From Dermatophagoides farinae (taxonomy: Eukaryota; Arthropoda; Arachnida; Sarcoptiformes; Pyroglyphidae), in NCBI RefSeq assembly GCF_024713945.1, contig NC_134678.1:6262001-6326000 (forward strand): 64,000 nt of DNA. Reading direction: 5' to 3'. Every line of letters starts with the position of its first letter. Position 1 is the first letter of the stretch. The notes below the pieces were generated by a model. It was not told the DNA's origin. It ran no database searches and saw only the letters and a program-made list of their open reading frames with translations. A program made the position numbers and the translations under genes. Shown in pieces: positions 1 through 10,479 of the stretch.

Positions 1-43
1 TTGATTTTTTTTTAATTTTAATCTCAATTCACCTTTTGGACAG

Positions 44-156
44 ATGGTGAACTTGGACCGTTTGCTACCGTAATCGATGCATTCATGAAACAAAAACATC
101 GACTTATTTGGGAACGAAGACAGATAGAAGGCGGACAAGATATGGCTGCCCATTAG
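44..156 (+). CDS. C-terminal exon of an unrecognised gene (partial)
   Basis: A pyrimidine-rich stretch ends in a splice acceptor (CAG at 41-43). It is followed by 2 bases that complete a split codon and then 36 codons to TAG at 154-156. The peptide begins GELGPFATVIDAFMKQ and ends in GGQDMAAH; it is mostly helical-looking and basic (KQKHRLIWERR). I do not recognise the family. The rest of the gene lies left of the window. The stop is followed by AT-rich DNA, and the convergent ESF1 gene ends about 170 bp away. That this is an exon is inferred from frame, acceptor and non-repetitive composition. Confidence 0.5.
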
Positions 157-322
157 ATTAAATATTCAAAAAGAAAAGAAAAATTTATTCTATAGAATCA
201 ATTGATTTATTATTATGAAATTTAAAATTGTACAAATAAATGCTCAAATTGCTTAGAATATTATAATGATCATATGATTCAATTTAATAATAAAAATAAA
301 ATTTGAAAACTAAAGTTGGTGT

Positions 323-2439
323 TTAGCTTTTAAATTTTTTATTTACATTATATCGTTGATTTTTCATAATCATCGTCGATTTTGTTGGTCGTTCTTTTTT
401 GAATTGAACTTTAGCTTTGTTTTTAATTTTATCGACTAAATTATTCAGATTCACACTTTTTGTATTGCCAATATTCGATTTGTTCATCATAAATTCCGAT
501 TCATTTTCAACCATACGATGTGCTTTCTGTTTTTGCTTTGCCAATATCTGTTCAAATGCTTTAGTTCGTTTAAATTGTGGATCTGATTGATCAACATTGT
601 ATAGATGTGATTCATATATCGAACTAAATCGATTATCATCCGGATTAAACTAGAAAAAAATGATTCAATTAAACATTCGAAAGCAGAACAAAAAAAAATG
701 AAACATACTTTGAATCCATCATCATTATCATCATCATCATCATTATCAACGGAATCGGTCTTGGTTTTAGCATTGTATTTCTCAACAATATTTTTGTAAT
801 TAAAATGTTTACGTTTTTGTTCGCTCGAATTATTATTCGTTTCATCCACATCCATCATTAATAATTCTAAATTTGCATCATTTTCTGGATTTTGTGGTTC
901 CACTTCATTCACATCAAATTTATTTTTTTGTCGTTTTTTATTATGTTTTGAATTTTCAATTTTCGGAAAATCAATCTCTTCCTTCTCGTCGTCTGATTCG
1001 GAAACCGATTCTTCAAGATTTATTTCATCACTATCATTAGATTTCGTACGTTTATTAAGTAGATTTTCCGTTTTTGATTTAAGTTTTGGATCCCACGTTA
1101 CTTCCATATCAAAATCTTCTTTTTCATTTTCTTTTTCTAATGACAAAAGTAAATCTTTATATTTGTTAATTTTGTCATTTTCTTGCATATTTTCATCAAT
1201 GTTGATCGTAGTTGTATCATTTTCATCATCATCATCATCGGAAGAAGTTGCCAAATAGGTTTTGATATCATTTTCATTATTTTCTTCGAATGCTTTATTG
1301 AATGCTTCTTTACGACGTGGATCGGTTTCATCCCATGTAATCTTTACAGTACTTTGTTGCAATGCTGTATTGGTGAATGATGGTGCTTTATATGTCGAAC
1401 TTGTGGGCATAGTCGTACATTCCTCTTTCAATCGAACATCATCAAAATCCATATCATCCGGTACGAAACGTATATCCAACAAGGTCGAACTACTTTCATA
1501 TTCGAGACCATCCAATTCATTGCAAATACTTTCGGCCGTTTCTGCACTATCACATTCAATAACAGCATAAAAATATTTTAATCTTTCCAGCTGATATTTT
1601 CGTAGCTTTTCGACAGTGTTTGGATCTTTAATTTCTTCATCTTCATTTTCATCTTCACCATCATCATTATCGTCAAGTTGATCTATTTGTTGTTCATTAT
1701 CATCATCATCATCATCATCATAGATTTCAGCCACTTTCTGACCTTTGCCGAATATGAAGTCAGAAGGTCCTTTTTCCTCTTCAACTTGAAGTCGTTCTTC
1801 ACCAAATTTTGAATAATAGATTCTTACACTATGAATGGTTCCAGTATTACGTTTAAATGAATTTAAAAGGATATATAAATCTTGTGCATTTATACGATCC
1901 CAATCGGCATTACAGATGGCAATCCTTGATGTAGAATGATCAATCTGTTGGGCATCTTTGTCAAGCTCGCCCCAATCATGTTCGAGTTCTTCATCATCAA
2001 CATCATCTTCGGATTCACTACTACTGCTGCTACTTTCGTCCTCCTCCCCTTCCTGATCATCATCATCATCATCGTTGTCATTAGTTTTAATTTTTAAACC
2101 TCGATGATAACCAAATTCATGGGCCATTTTGAAATCATTTTTTCGATCAATAATGTCTTCAGTTTTTTCGTCAATTTTTTCTTGTTCTTTCGGCTCATCA
2201 ATACCTTCCTCATCTAATTGATAAAATTCTTTATAATCTTCAGCAATAAGATGATTTTTTGGTTTTCCGCGTTTGTCCATAGAATACTTCAATGTAAATT
2301 TATCATCGGTAAACATACTCTTGAAACGTTTATCAATCTTGAGCATTTTATCTTTTTTTCTTAACGTTCGAAAACGTGGATCCTGATAAACTTTAGCGAA
2401 ACGGTCATCAATTTCATCTTTTTTGTTTTTATTGGCCAT
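323..2439 (-). CDS. ESF1: ESF1 homologue, nucleolar pre-rRNA processing protein
   Basis: Two exons, 2439-709 and 649-323, with a 59-bp intron (GTATGT..CTAG) give 685 residues; the human protein is longer, about 850. ESF1 is a nucleolar factor needed for 18S rRNA maturation in the small-subunit processome. The N-terminus (DDRFAKVYQDPRFR, then KIDKRFKSMF) is the family signature. The middle holds a conserved RRM-like block (HSTSRIAICNADWDRINAQD..) broken by acidic runs. The C-terminal exon carries the NUC153-type motif (FNPDDNRFSSIYES..DPQFKRT) and a basic tail. I chose ATG 2439 because homology starts there; the frame stays open upstream to 2508 with no family-like sequence. Runs of 5-7 Asp are encoded by GAT repeats. 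Identity is high confidence; the intron is supported by phase and by resumption of homology. Confidence 0.93.
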
Positions 2440-2528
2440 TTTGAGATGATAAAAATCCGGACGAAAATTGGAATGAAACAAAAATACAATCGTAACACGT
2501 GTTGCCAATTATGTTATTATTGATCCCA

Positions 2529-2540
2529 ACGCCATCTGTC
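2529..2540 (-). promoter_or_regulatory. CTCF-like core upstream of ESF1
   Basis: The minus strand reads CAGATGGCG, matching the YAGRKGGCR core of the CTCF consensus, about 90 bp upstream of the ESF1 start codon. Function is inferred from the match only. Confidence 0.35.
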
Positions 2541-2649
2541 TAATACATTATTCGAAAAATTTTCTTTATTTCATCTCAATTGATCTAAAATTTTTTTTAT
2601 ACTTTTAATTTTAATAAAAAAATAGACATCAAATGAAACATAAAATAAA

Positions 2650-4012
<1,363 letters not shown>

Positions 4013-4290
4013 GATGATGATGATGATGCGAATTGTTTGTTAATATATTAGCTGTTTTTTTTTGTTGATGAAAATCAGATGCCAATAATTTTTTTCACAC
4101 TATAATATGATTACGTTTACATAAAAAGTTATTTAATCGAATGTGAATGAATGAACGAATGGATTCATTTCAACAATCCGAGAATACTAGCATCGTATGA
4201 ATTTTTTTTTGTTGGATATATTTTATTCATTCAATTTTTATTTTTCATGTTATGAATATTGATTGAAAACAAATTTCAATTACATTATCG

Positions 4291-4321
<31 letters not shown>

Positions 4322-4323
4322 GT

Positions 4324-5457
4324 TCAATGTATTTTAAAATTGAAATATTTATGATCTCTTGTGGTGAGAAATCGATGAAAATCTGCTTGATTTTTAAATT
4401 TAACTGTCATGTTTAGTTCGATTGGTTCATTTTCGATTAATCGAACATTACCATCTTGTTGACAATGAAAATATTTAACCATTGGTTTATCGTTATCTTC
4501 GATCATTAATTTTACAGCGAAATTTTTATCTGTACCTAGAAAGGTTTTATATTGATCGAAAAATGTTTGCACCACAGCAATCAATTGATATTCCATTAAA
4601 CTTGAACTTTTATCCATTGTTTCGTCAGAAACAGTTTGTGGTGATTGATCGCTAATCAATGATGATTGTTGAAGATTATCAAACATATTGAATAAGCATG
4701 AAAAATCTCCCGATGATTGTGGATTTGATGATTGCTCTGATGGATCATTGTCTAATAATTTTTGCAATTTCTTTTTGATTGGATTTATTGGATCGGCACG
4801 ATCAATAACAGTAATTCGTGGCTGTTCTATCATAGTGATGGCATAACCCCATCGTTTCATGAATTGATTCATTTTTTCTTCAAATTCTTTCAATATAAAA
4901 TCTAATTTATTTTCCAAATCTTCAACATGTTTTGATCGTATAAGGTTAGTGAATGATATCTGAAGAAAATTCTTAACATTTACATTATTAATCTTCAATG
5001 TAGTTAACAATGCATCTGTAACATTCAATGTTGCATGACATGGTTTAACCACAATAATTGAACCATCACCAGTCATAAATTGTTGTTCATTTTCAATCAA
5101 ATCAAAACGACTTTCATAAAGATCAATAATGGAAATTTTATCGATAAATGGTAGTAAAAGAATAAAACCCGGTCCTTTTAACGGTAATCGACGGCCTAAA
5201 CGATAAATTAAACATCTTTTCAATGATGGTATTCTACGGACACAGAAAAATGCTGCTATTGGAAATGTTAATATCAGAAACAATACTGTTATGATTATGA
5301 TGAACATATAGATTGATCGTTGAAATAGACCATCTCTGGTTGAAACTTCAGAATCATAATCATCATCATCGACATCTCTAACACGTTTATAGGTGAATGG
5401 TGATGAATAATCAAATACCGGTATCGAATCATATCGGTTGTAATCATTGATAGCCAT
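4324..5457 (-). CDS. STOML1: Stomatin-like protein 1 / UNC-24-type (SPFH plus SCP2 domains)
   Basis: Single exon, 377 residues. An N-terminal cytosolic tail with a run of Asp is followed by one hydrophobic hairpin (about 49-72). Then comes a stomatin/prohibitin (SPFH) domain starting ..RCLIYRLGRRLPLKGPGFILLLPFIDK.. (about 80-225). A Ser/Gln-rich linker leads to a C-terminal SCP2-like sterol-carrier fold (about 270-377, containing VKYFHCQQDG and ELNMTVKFKNQADF). SPFH plus SCP2 in one protein is the signature of STOML1 and nematode UNC-24, proteins of late endosomal or plasma membranes that modulate ion channels. Length is close to the family's roughly 400. ATG 5457 is the first Met before the acidic tail. 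The protein ends in ..YFNFKIH; a CAA repeat lies just past the stop. Confidence 0.9.
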   Translation of the reverse strand: MAINDYNRYDSIPVFDYSSPFTYKRVRDVDDDDYDSEVSTRDGLFQRSIYMFIIIITVLFLILTFPIAAFFCVRRIPSLKRCLIYRLGRRLPLKGPGFILLLPFIDKISIIDLYESRFDLIENEQQFMTGDGSIIVVKPCHATLNVTDALLTTLKINNVNVKNFLQISFTNLIRSKHVEDLENKLDFILKEFEEKMNQFMKRWGYAITMIEQPRITVIDRADPINPIKKKLQKLLDNDPSEQSSNPQSSGDFSCLFNMFDNLQQSSLISDQSPQTVSDETMDKSSSLMEYQLIAVVQTFFDQYKTFLGTDKNFAVKLMIEDNDKPMVKYFHCQQDGNVRLIENEPIELNMTVKFKNQADFHRFLTTRDHKYFNFKIH

Positions 5458-5591
5458 TTTTTTTATTTATTGTTATTCAAATGTAGAATATGAGATCATC
5501 ATGACTGACTGTTGTTAACAACAACAACAACGAAAATTGAACCAGAAAAAAAAATTTGGGCGAAGCAATTCTAAAAATAACCAATTTTTTT

Positions 5592-5634
5592 GAGATGGCG
5601 CCATGTATATAATACGACAGTCTCTCGCGCGCGG
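5592..5634 (-). promoter_or_regulatory. Candidate STOML1 promoter with CTCF-like core and TATA-like box
   Basis: Contains GAGATGGCGCC (5592-5602), a TATATA-like element (about 5605-5613) and TCTCGCGCGCG (5623-5633), about 140-170 bp upstream of the STOML1 start codon. The arrangement is promoter-like; the start site is not visible. Confidence 0.4.
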
Positions 5635-5869
5635 ACCATGATTATTACAGCTAATTATGAAGAATCCATAGAATCATATCGATCCATCGAGCTCAAGGCT
5701 TTTTTTTATTTGGTTTTAATGTTTAAGTTTACAATTTGCTTGCAAATGATATTTCGCTCTTTTTTTGAACAACAAAATAAATTCATTGTTTGTTTTTAAT
5801 GTCATTGCATTTTAATGTGTTTGTGATAAATTTTCATTTCAGAATTATGCGATTGATGAGAATATTGTA

Positions 5870-6583
5870 TTACAATTCTCCTGTAGCCGATGAATCCACC
5901 GGTGGACAGATACATGATTCACGTTGAGCATCCTTGAATGTTTTACAACCAAATGATAATATTCCCATCAACAATAATTTTGTTGCCGTTTCACAAACTA
6001 TATTTTAGAAATAAAAGACAAAAATTTAAATGTCATGAATCGATTTGATGATTTGAAAAATTTCATCCTTACCGACCACCTGTTTATTATCATGACTTAT
6101 TTCAATACATTGATCATGTAGACATTTTTGAAATCCATTATCACATTCGATTTTAGTCGAATTACAATGATGATAGCATATTTGTTGTTGATCACAACAT
6201 ATTTTCATACTTTTTGATGGTAAATCTTCTGCTTTTACCTTTTTAAGGATTAAATCTTTAATCAATGATTTGTTAATAAAAAAAATTCAATTTAATCAAA
6301 CCTGCATTCCGAATGTAACGCAACCGATTGGTGTATGTGTATAGTTCGGTTTGGGAATCGGATCCTGACCTTTTGGACAAATGTAGAAACATTCTTCAGT
6401 TTTTGCATTGTCCAATACTTTATCCGCCCATGAATCGACGCTTTCTTGTAGACCTTCCATAAATTTCGTCAATTGTTCATTCATCTGACTTATGGAATGA
6501 GCAAAACCTTCGAGAAAAGCTTCACCAGGAATAATTTGATTCAATGATAATAAAGTCACAATGAATAAGCTGAATTTTTCCAT
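5870..6583 (-). CDS. PLA2G12-like: Secreted group XII phospholipase A2-like protein, catalytic dyad replaced
   Basis: Three exons (6583-6302, 6238-6073, 5997-5870) give 191 residues with consistent phases. The N-terminus (MEKFSLFIVTLLSLNQIIPG) is a signal peptide. The region CPKGQDPIPKPNY..GC corresponds to the unusual calcium-loop segment of group XII enzymes, and the C-terminus keeps the expected cysteines (VCETA..FGCKTF..ESCICP). At the active site, group XII enzymes have CC-x-Q-H-D; here it is C108 C109 D Q Q112 Q113, so both the His and the Asp are Gln. This predicts a non-catalytic, binding or structural protein, as for vertebrate PLA2G12B. The intron 1 acceptor (AAAAAG at about 6239-6244) is purine rich and less certain. 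An in-frame upstream Met at 6616 would give a 12-residue-longer leader. Confidence 0.85.
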
Positions 6584-6965
6584 TGTTGTTTCAATTATGT
6601 TCCAATCATCCAACAATGTTGTTTCGATGAATGAATTGTGAACAAAATGAGGTTGACGTTTTTATCTCATTTATTTAGAAATTCATGTTTGTTTTTGACA
6701 AATTTAAAATTGGTTTTTTTTCAAAAAATTTTTCGTATCCAAGACGACGGATAATTAGGTTGGTGAAACAGAAGAAAATCGATGATTTTTTCTAATGTAC
6801 GATTGTGAAAAATTTTCTGGCTCAGATGATTTATGAGTTTTATTTCGTTATAATTTGTTATAACCGCGATTCTTGAAAACACAATAAAATTCGAATCATA
6901 AATCAAAAAATTTTGAATTTTTTTTTCATGTACATTCTATAATGACAACCCTTGTTTCTTGTTTT

Positions 6966-6979
6966 GGTGCCATCTATGG
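6966..6979 (-). promoter_or_regulatory. CTCF-like core between the PLA2-like and eS26 genes
   Basis: The minus strand reads CCATAGATGGCACC, the best match in the window to the CTCF core (YAGATGGCRC). It lies between two divergent genes, about 140 bp upstream of the eS26 start codon. Confidence 0.4.
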
Positions 6980-7030
6980 TGGTTTTTTTAAACTTTTAAG
7001 CATGTGGCTTTTGTGGCTGTTGCAGGCAGT

Positions 7031-7045
7031 TTCCTTTTTCCTTTA
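7031..7045 (+). promoter_or_regulatory. 5' TOP-like pyrimidine tract of eS26
   Basis: TTTCCTTTTTCCTTT about 65 bp upstream of the start codon, as expected at the cap site of a ribosomal protein mRNA, where it would place translation under TOR control. Confidence 0.5.
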
Positions 7046-7108
7046 GCTGTGTGTTTTGTATTCGAAATTTTTTTTTTCGTTAATTTTTGACAATTAAATC
7101 AATTCAAA

Positions 7109-7583
7109 ATGGTAAATAAATTTGATTTTTTCATGAGATATTTTTCCTAAATAAAATTTAATTTGTTTAGACTAAAAAACGCCGTAATAATGGACGATCA
7201 AAGAAAGGCCGTGGTCATGTAAAATCGGTTCGATGTACGAATTGTGCTCGATGTGTGCCGAAGGATAAAGCGATCAAAAAATTTGTTGTTAAAAACATTG
7301 TTGAAGCGGCTGCCGTTCGAGATATAACTGAAGCATCAGTATATGATTGTAAGTTTTTGATTTTAATTCTTATTTGAAAAAAAATTCAAATATTGCTTTT
7401 ATTTTAGCTTATCCATTGCCGAAATTATATGCAAAACTTCAATACTGTGTATCGTGTGCTATCCATTCGAAAATTGTTCGTAATCGATCCAAAGAAGATC
7501 GTAAGATCCGTACACCACCAACACGTTTTGGTATGCAAAAATCGAATGATGCTGCTCGTAATGCACCTCGACAGCAAAAATGA
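7109..7583 (+). CDS. RPS26: Small ribosomal subunit protein eS26
   Basis: Three coding exons: 7109-7111 (the start codon alone), 7171-7348 and 7408-7583, giving 118 residues; the usual eS26 is about 115. Translation after the Met begins [20 protein letters not shown] and keeps the zinc-type cysteines CTNCARC and [10 protein letters not shown]. It is part of the 40S platform near the mRNA exit. A pyrimidine tract upstream (7031-7045, TTTCCTTTTTCCTTT) fits a 5' TOP start, expected for ribosomal protein mRNAs. AATAAA lies at 7603-7608, just after the stop. The next gene, C7orf50, converges 178 bp away. Both introns have clean GT..AG ends. Confidence 0.97.
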
Positions 7584-7602
7584 GTTTTTTTTGTATTCTA
7601 AA

Positions 7603-7608
7603 AATAAA
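7603..7608 (+). promoter_or_regulatory. Polyadenylation signal AATAAA of the eS26 gene
   Basis: AATAAA 20 bp after the TGA stop of eS26; a second candidate occurs at about 7624. Its position fits a very short 3' UTR ending before the convergent C7orf50 gene. Confidence 0.6.
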
Positions 7609-7761
7609 TGATTGACAAAATTTGAATAAAAAAAAATTTTTAATTACGCCATGAGTTTATTGAAAAAATAATCACTAAACAAATGAAATAGATGATTACA
7701 AGAGTAAAAGAAAAATATGAATCAATGAACCAAGATGGTCCATCACCACCACAACATGAAC

Positions 7762-8304
7762 TTATGTCAACCATTGCAATATGGATCGTGAACGTTCACG
7801 AATCGATTCTTCAATGGATGTATCATCAATCATTCGTTGTGCTTCCTGTTTGAGTCTTGATAAAGCCTGACTTTGGCTATTTTGTGCATGAAGATATTTA
7901 AGAAAAATTTTAAATCTTTTATCTGGAAATTTATCCACATTTTTCCAATTTTTCATTAACCAAACATGTAGGATTTTCTTAAATTTCCAATCATCATGAT
8001 GTTTTTTCCATTGTTTTAGATAGGCAAGTGCTTTGTCTGATTTTCGTTCCTTATTCGTCGATTCGGAAACTTGCTCTTCATGTTCCTTTTGCTGCTGTTG
8101 TTGTTGTTTTTTGAATTGTTTCTTGGATTTTTTCAAACTTTTCTGTCGTTGTTTTTGTATTCCATCGAATTCGTCTAATACTTCTACAGCTTGTTGTTGT
8201 ACATGTTGATCCGATTGTTCTTTATTATTGTTATTCAGAATTGAAGATAATTCTTGAGAACGATGAAATTTATCTAGCACAGCATTTTCTACAGATTCTT
8301 TCAT
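7762..8304 (-). CDS. C7orf50: WKF-domain protein, C7orf50 homologue
   Basis: Single exon, 180 residues. The N-terminal half is polar and rich in Lys and Gln (a run of six Gln with surrounding basic coiled-coil-like sequence). The C-terminal half contains the WKF domain: KALAYLKQWKKHHDDWKFKK, then HVWLMKNW and PDKRFKIFLKYL (about residues 90-145). It ends in SRSILQWLT, as in animal C7orf50 proteins. The family is nucleolar and linked to ribosome biogenesis, but its biochemical role is not established. It is divergent from the uL16m gene, with 145 bp between the two start codons. Confidence 0.85.
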   Translation of the reverse strand: MKESVENAVLDKFHRSQELSSILNNNNKEQSDQHVQQQAVEVLDEFDGIQKQRQKSLKKSKKQFKKQQQQQQKEHEEQVSESTNKERKSDKALAYLKQWKKHHDDWKFKKILHVWLMKNWKNVDKFPDKRFKIFLKYLHAQNSQSQALSRLKQEAQRMIDDTSIEESIRERSRSILQWLT

Positions 8305-8449
8305 ATCGTCTGATGTTTACTGTATTGAAAAATCAGGCAAAATAAAACACACATGCATGCATGCATGCAATTTGTGTTGTCCATAGATATCATTATTATT
8401 TTGTGCACAAACAAGAATCACATGTATTATTCTCTTTCTTGGAACAATA
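8305..8449. promoter_or_regulatory. Bidirectional promoter between C7orf50 and uL16m
   Basis: Only 145 bp separate the two divergent start codons. The interval contains a perfect ATGC tandem repeat (8352-8369) and no TATA box that I can defend. That transcription starts here in both directions is inferred from spacing. Confidence 0.5.
8352..8369. repeat. ATGC tetranucleotide repeat
   Basis: About 4.5 perfect copies of ATGC inside the shared promoter interval. The unit is self-complementary. Confidence 0.9.
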
Positions 8450-9391
8450 ATGGCTTGTCGATTATTTTTTTCAAAAAATGCTTCCAATCTAATGCATATA
8501 TCAAGACCAACAGTCATATATTTGCAACAGATTCGTGGTCGAAAGATGTGGCGAACAGTATCGGATTTTTCTCGTATGTTTCTTTTTGTTGTATTGTATA
8601 GGATGTCAATGATTTGATTTAATTATTTTCAGATATTCCAATGCCTCCGATTGAAGAACGTACACTAATACAGATGAGTCCAGTACCAAACTGGCATGGT
8701 ATCGAACCACGAAAATCTTCACGTCGTTATGCTGATATTCGTGGTCCTGAATTAATCAATAATGATCTTATTTATGGCCAATTTGGTATTATGGTATTTG
8801 ATTTCAATTTTTTTTTTTAAAGAATTAATACAAATTTCCATTACCTTAATCATTATTTCTAGGCTGTTTCCGGTGTTCATCTGACCATCAATCATATTAA
8901 TCTTATTCGTGATGTTATTAACAAACATTTGGATGTTAAGAAAATGTTTGCCGTATGGCGTATAGAATCGCCTTGGAAACCAATATCAAAAAAGGTCTTT
9001 TTCTTTTCATGAAAAAAAATTCAATTCATAGTTATAATGGTTATTTTTTTTTGTCGATCATTAGGCTCAAGGAAAACGAATGGGTGGTGGTAAATCACCT
9101 ATTCATCATTATGTGACTCCTGTTAGAGCCGGATCAGTTATTGTCGAAGTTGGTGGTCACATTGAATTGGATGATTGTGCCTATTTTCTTGAGTCGATTA
9201 TCTCTCGATTACCATGCGATGCTTTTGTTATATCAAAAGAAATTTTGGAAAAATGGAAACAAGAAGAGGATGAAATTGAAAGAAAAAACATAAATCCAAT
9301 TAATTATGAACGAGTAGTTAAATTAAATATGAATGGTTGCCATGGATGGATCAGCCCATACGATCATAGATGGTTCAATAAGTATACCTAA
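8450..9391 (+). CDS. MRPL16: Mitochondrial large-subunit ribosomal protein uL16m
   Basis: Four exons (8450-8573, 8633-8793, 8863-8994, 9065-9391), 247 residues, all phases consistent. The first about 35 residues (MACRLFFSKNASNL..) look like a mitochondrial targeting peptide. The uL16 core follows: RGPELINNDLIYGQFGIMA, then MFAVWRIESPWKPISKK, then the signature QGKRMGGGKSPIHHYVTPVR and AGSVIVEVGG. uL16 sits by the peptidyl-transferase centre and tRNA sites. The final exon includes a C-terminal extension (KLNMNGCHGWISPYDHRW) typical of animal mitochondrial forms. Confidence 0.95.
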
Positions 9392-9574
9392 TCATTATAT
9401 AAATTTTTGTACAAATATTATGATCATCATTATTATTAGTTTAATTGTGTTATCAATTTATGATTAAAAATACAATTTTGAAAATTTGATTTTTTTTTAA
9501 ATTTGTCCTCTACTATATGAAAGGTCTTGAAAATATTTCTGTAGAAAAAATCGTAGTGGCAAGTAAATTTATTG

Positions 9575-9719
9575 CTATAGCATTCAGAGGTAGGACGAGT
9601 GTGAGTGCGTCACATTCTCAGCGAAAGGACAGTTTCGAAGCTCTCGATCAAAAAACAGAATTTTAACCAGATTTAATTAATTTTGCCCAGGAAAATTGAT
9701 CCAAATCGCTTTCAAGTAA
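9575..9719 (+). promoter_or_regulatory. Candidate non-coding first exon of the zinc-finger gene
   Basis: A stretch less AT-rich than its surroundings contains a short hairpin-forming element (GTGA-GTGCG-TCAC around 9602-9615). It ends near two possible splice donors (CAA|GTAAAG and AAAG|GTTGGT, 9713-9722). The zinc-finger start codon at 10480 is preceded directly by an acceptor (AAATAG at 10472-10477), so an upstream untranslated exon is expected. Linking the two is inference; it could also be a separate non-coding RNA. Confidence 0.3.
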
Positions 9720-10479
9720 AGGTTGGTACCGTTATAATTTTTTAATATTGATATTGTTATTTGTTAGGATATTAATTCAATCATTTAAACGATTCAAAGC
9801 ATTGGCAATAGGCCGACTGTGATCATTGTGTACTCAAATGAACAATAAGAAGCATGTTAATTGTTTATTTTACATATTTAATAAATTGCATTTAATCGAA
9901 CATTCAACGTTGACAATTCCATATAAATTGTCATCATTTGAATGATCAATCCATATGTCAAATGATTGTTCCATCAAAATCAACAAAGTTGAATTCATAT
10001 ACAATAGGGCGAAGAATAAATTTTTTCGAGGGTCGTTCATGAACTATGTGATTTCACTATGGCGTCTCATGGCTCATTCTGTGTTGTGTGCTCATTGTGC
10101 GTTCGGGCTTACATTTATGATTTGCATGAAACAACAACCATGCAGTTGCTGCCAACAGCCAGCCCCCCTAGCATTGGCGCGCTCTCGATTTATCACAACG
10201 GCTTTGATCGGCAAAATCCACAAATTCTATGTTGTCCTTATATTATATTTCTATCTGCCGTTCATCGTGATATTTTGAATTTGTTTTTCGTTTCGACAAC
10301 GTACATACTATCGATTGTCGGTATCAGTTGTCATTATCGATAGTTCATACATATATGTTTGAATGTTCAATATTATATTGCCCTCGAATTTTGAATTTTT
10401 TTTTATTGATGTCTATAAATCATTTTAATTCATTTGAAATTTATTTGGCATTTTTTTAAAATTAAAATTTCAAATAGAC
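9720..10479 (+). other. 5' flank or first intron of the zinc-finger gene
   Basis: No convincing coding sequence. It includes a GC-richer patch with GCGCGC (about 10140-10190) that could be a promoter, and it ends in an acceptor-like AAATAG just before the start codon. Confidence 0.4.

Noticed and set aside
5590-5799. A 69-codon plus-strand open frame upstream of STOML1
   Set aside because: It starts in what looks like the STOML1 promoter and ends in Phe-rich translation of poly-T; no support as a gene.
9955-10343. Two overlapping open frames of about 100 codons upstream of the zinc-finger gene
   Set aside because: Neither shows a domain, and both lie in what is better explained as a promoter or 5' intron with an acceptor just before the real start codon.
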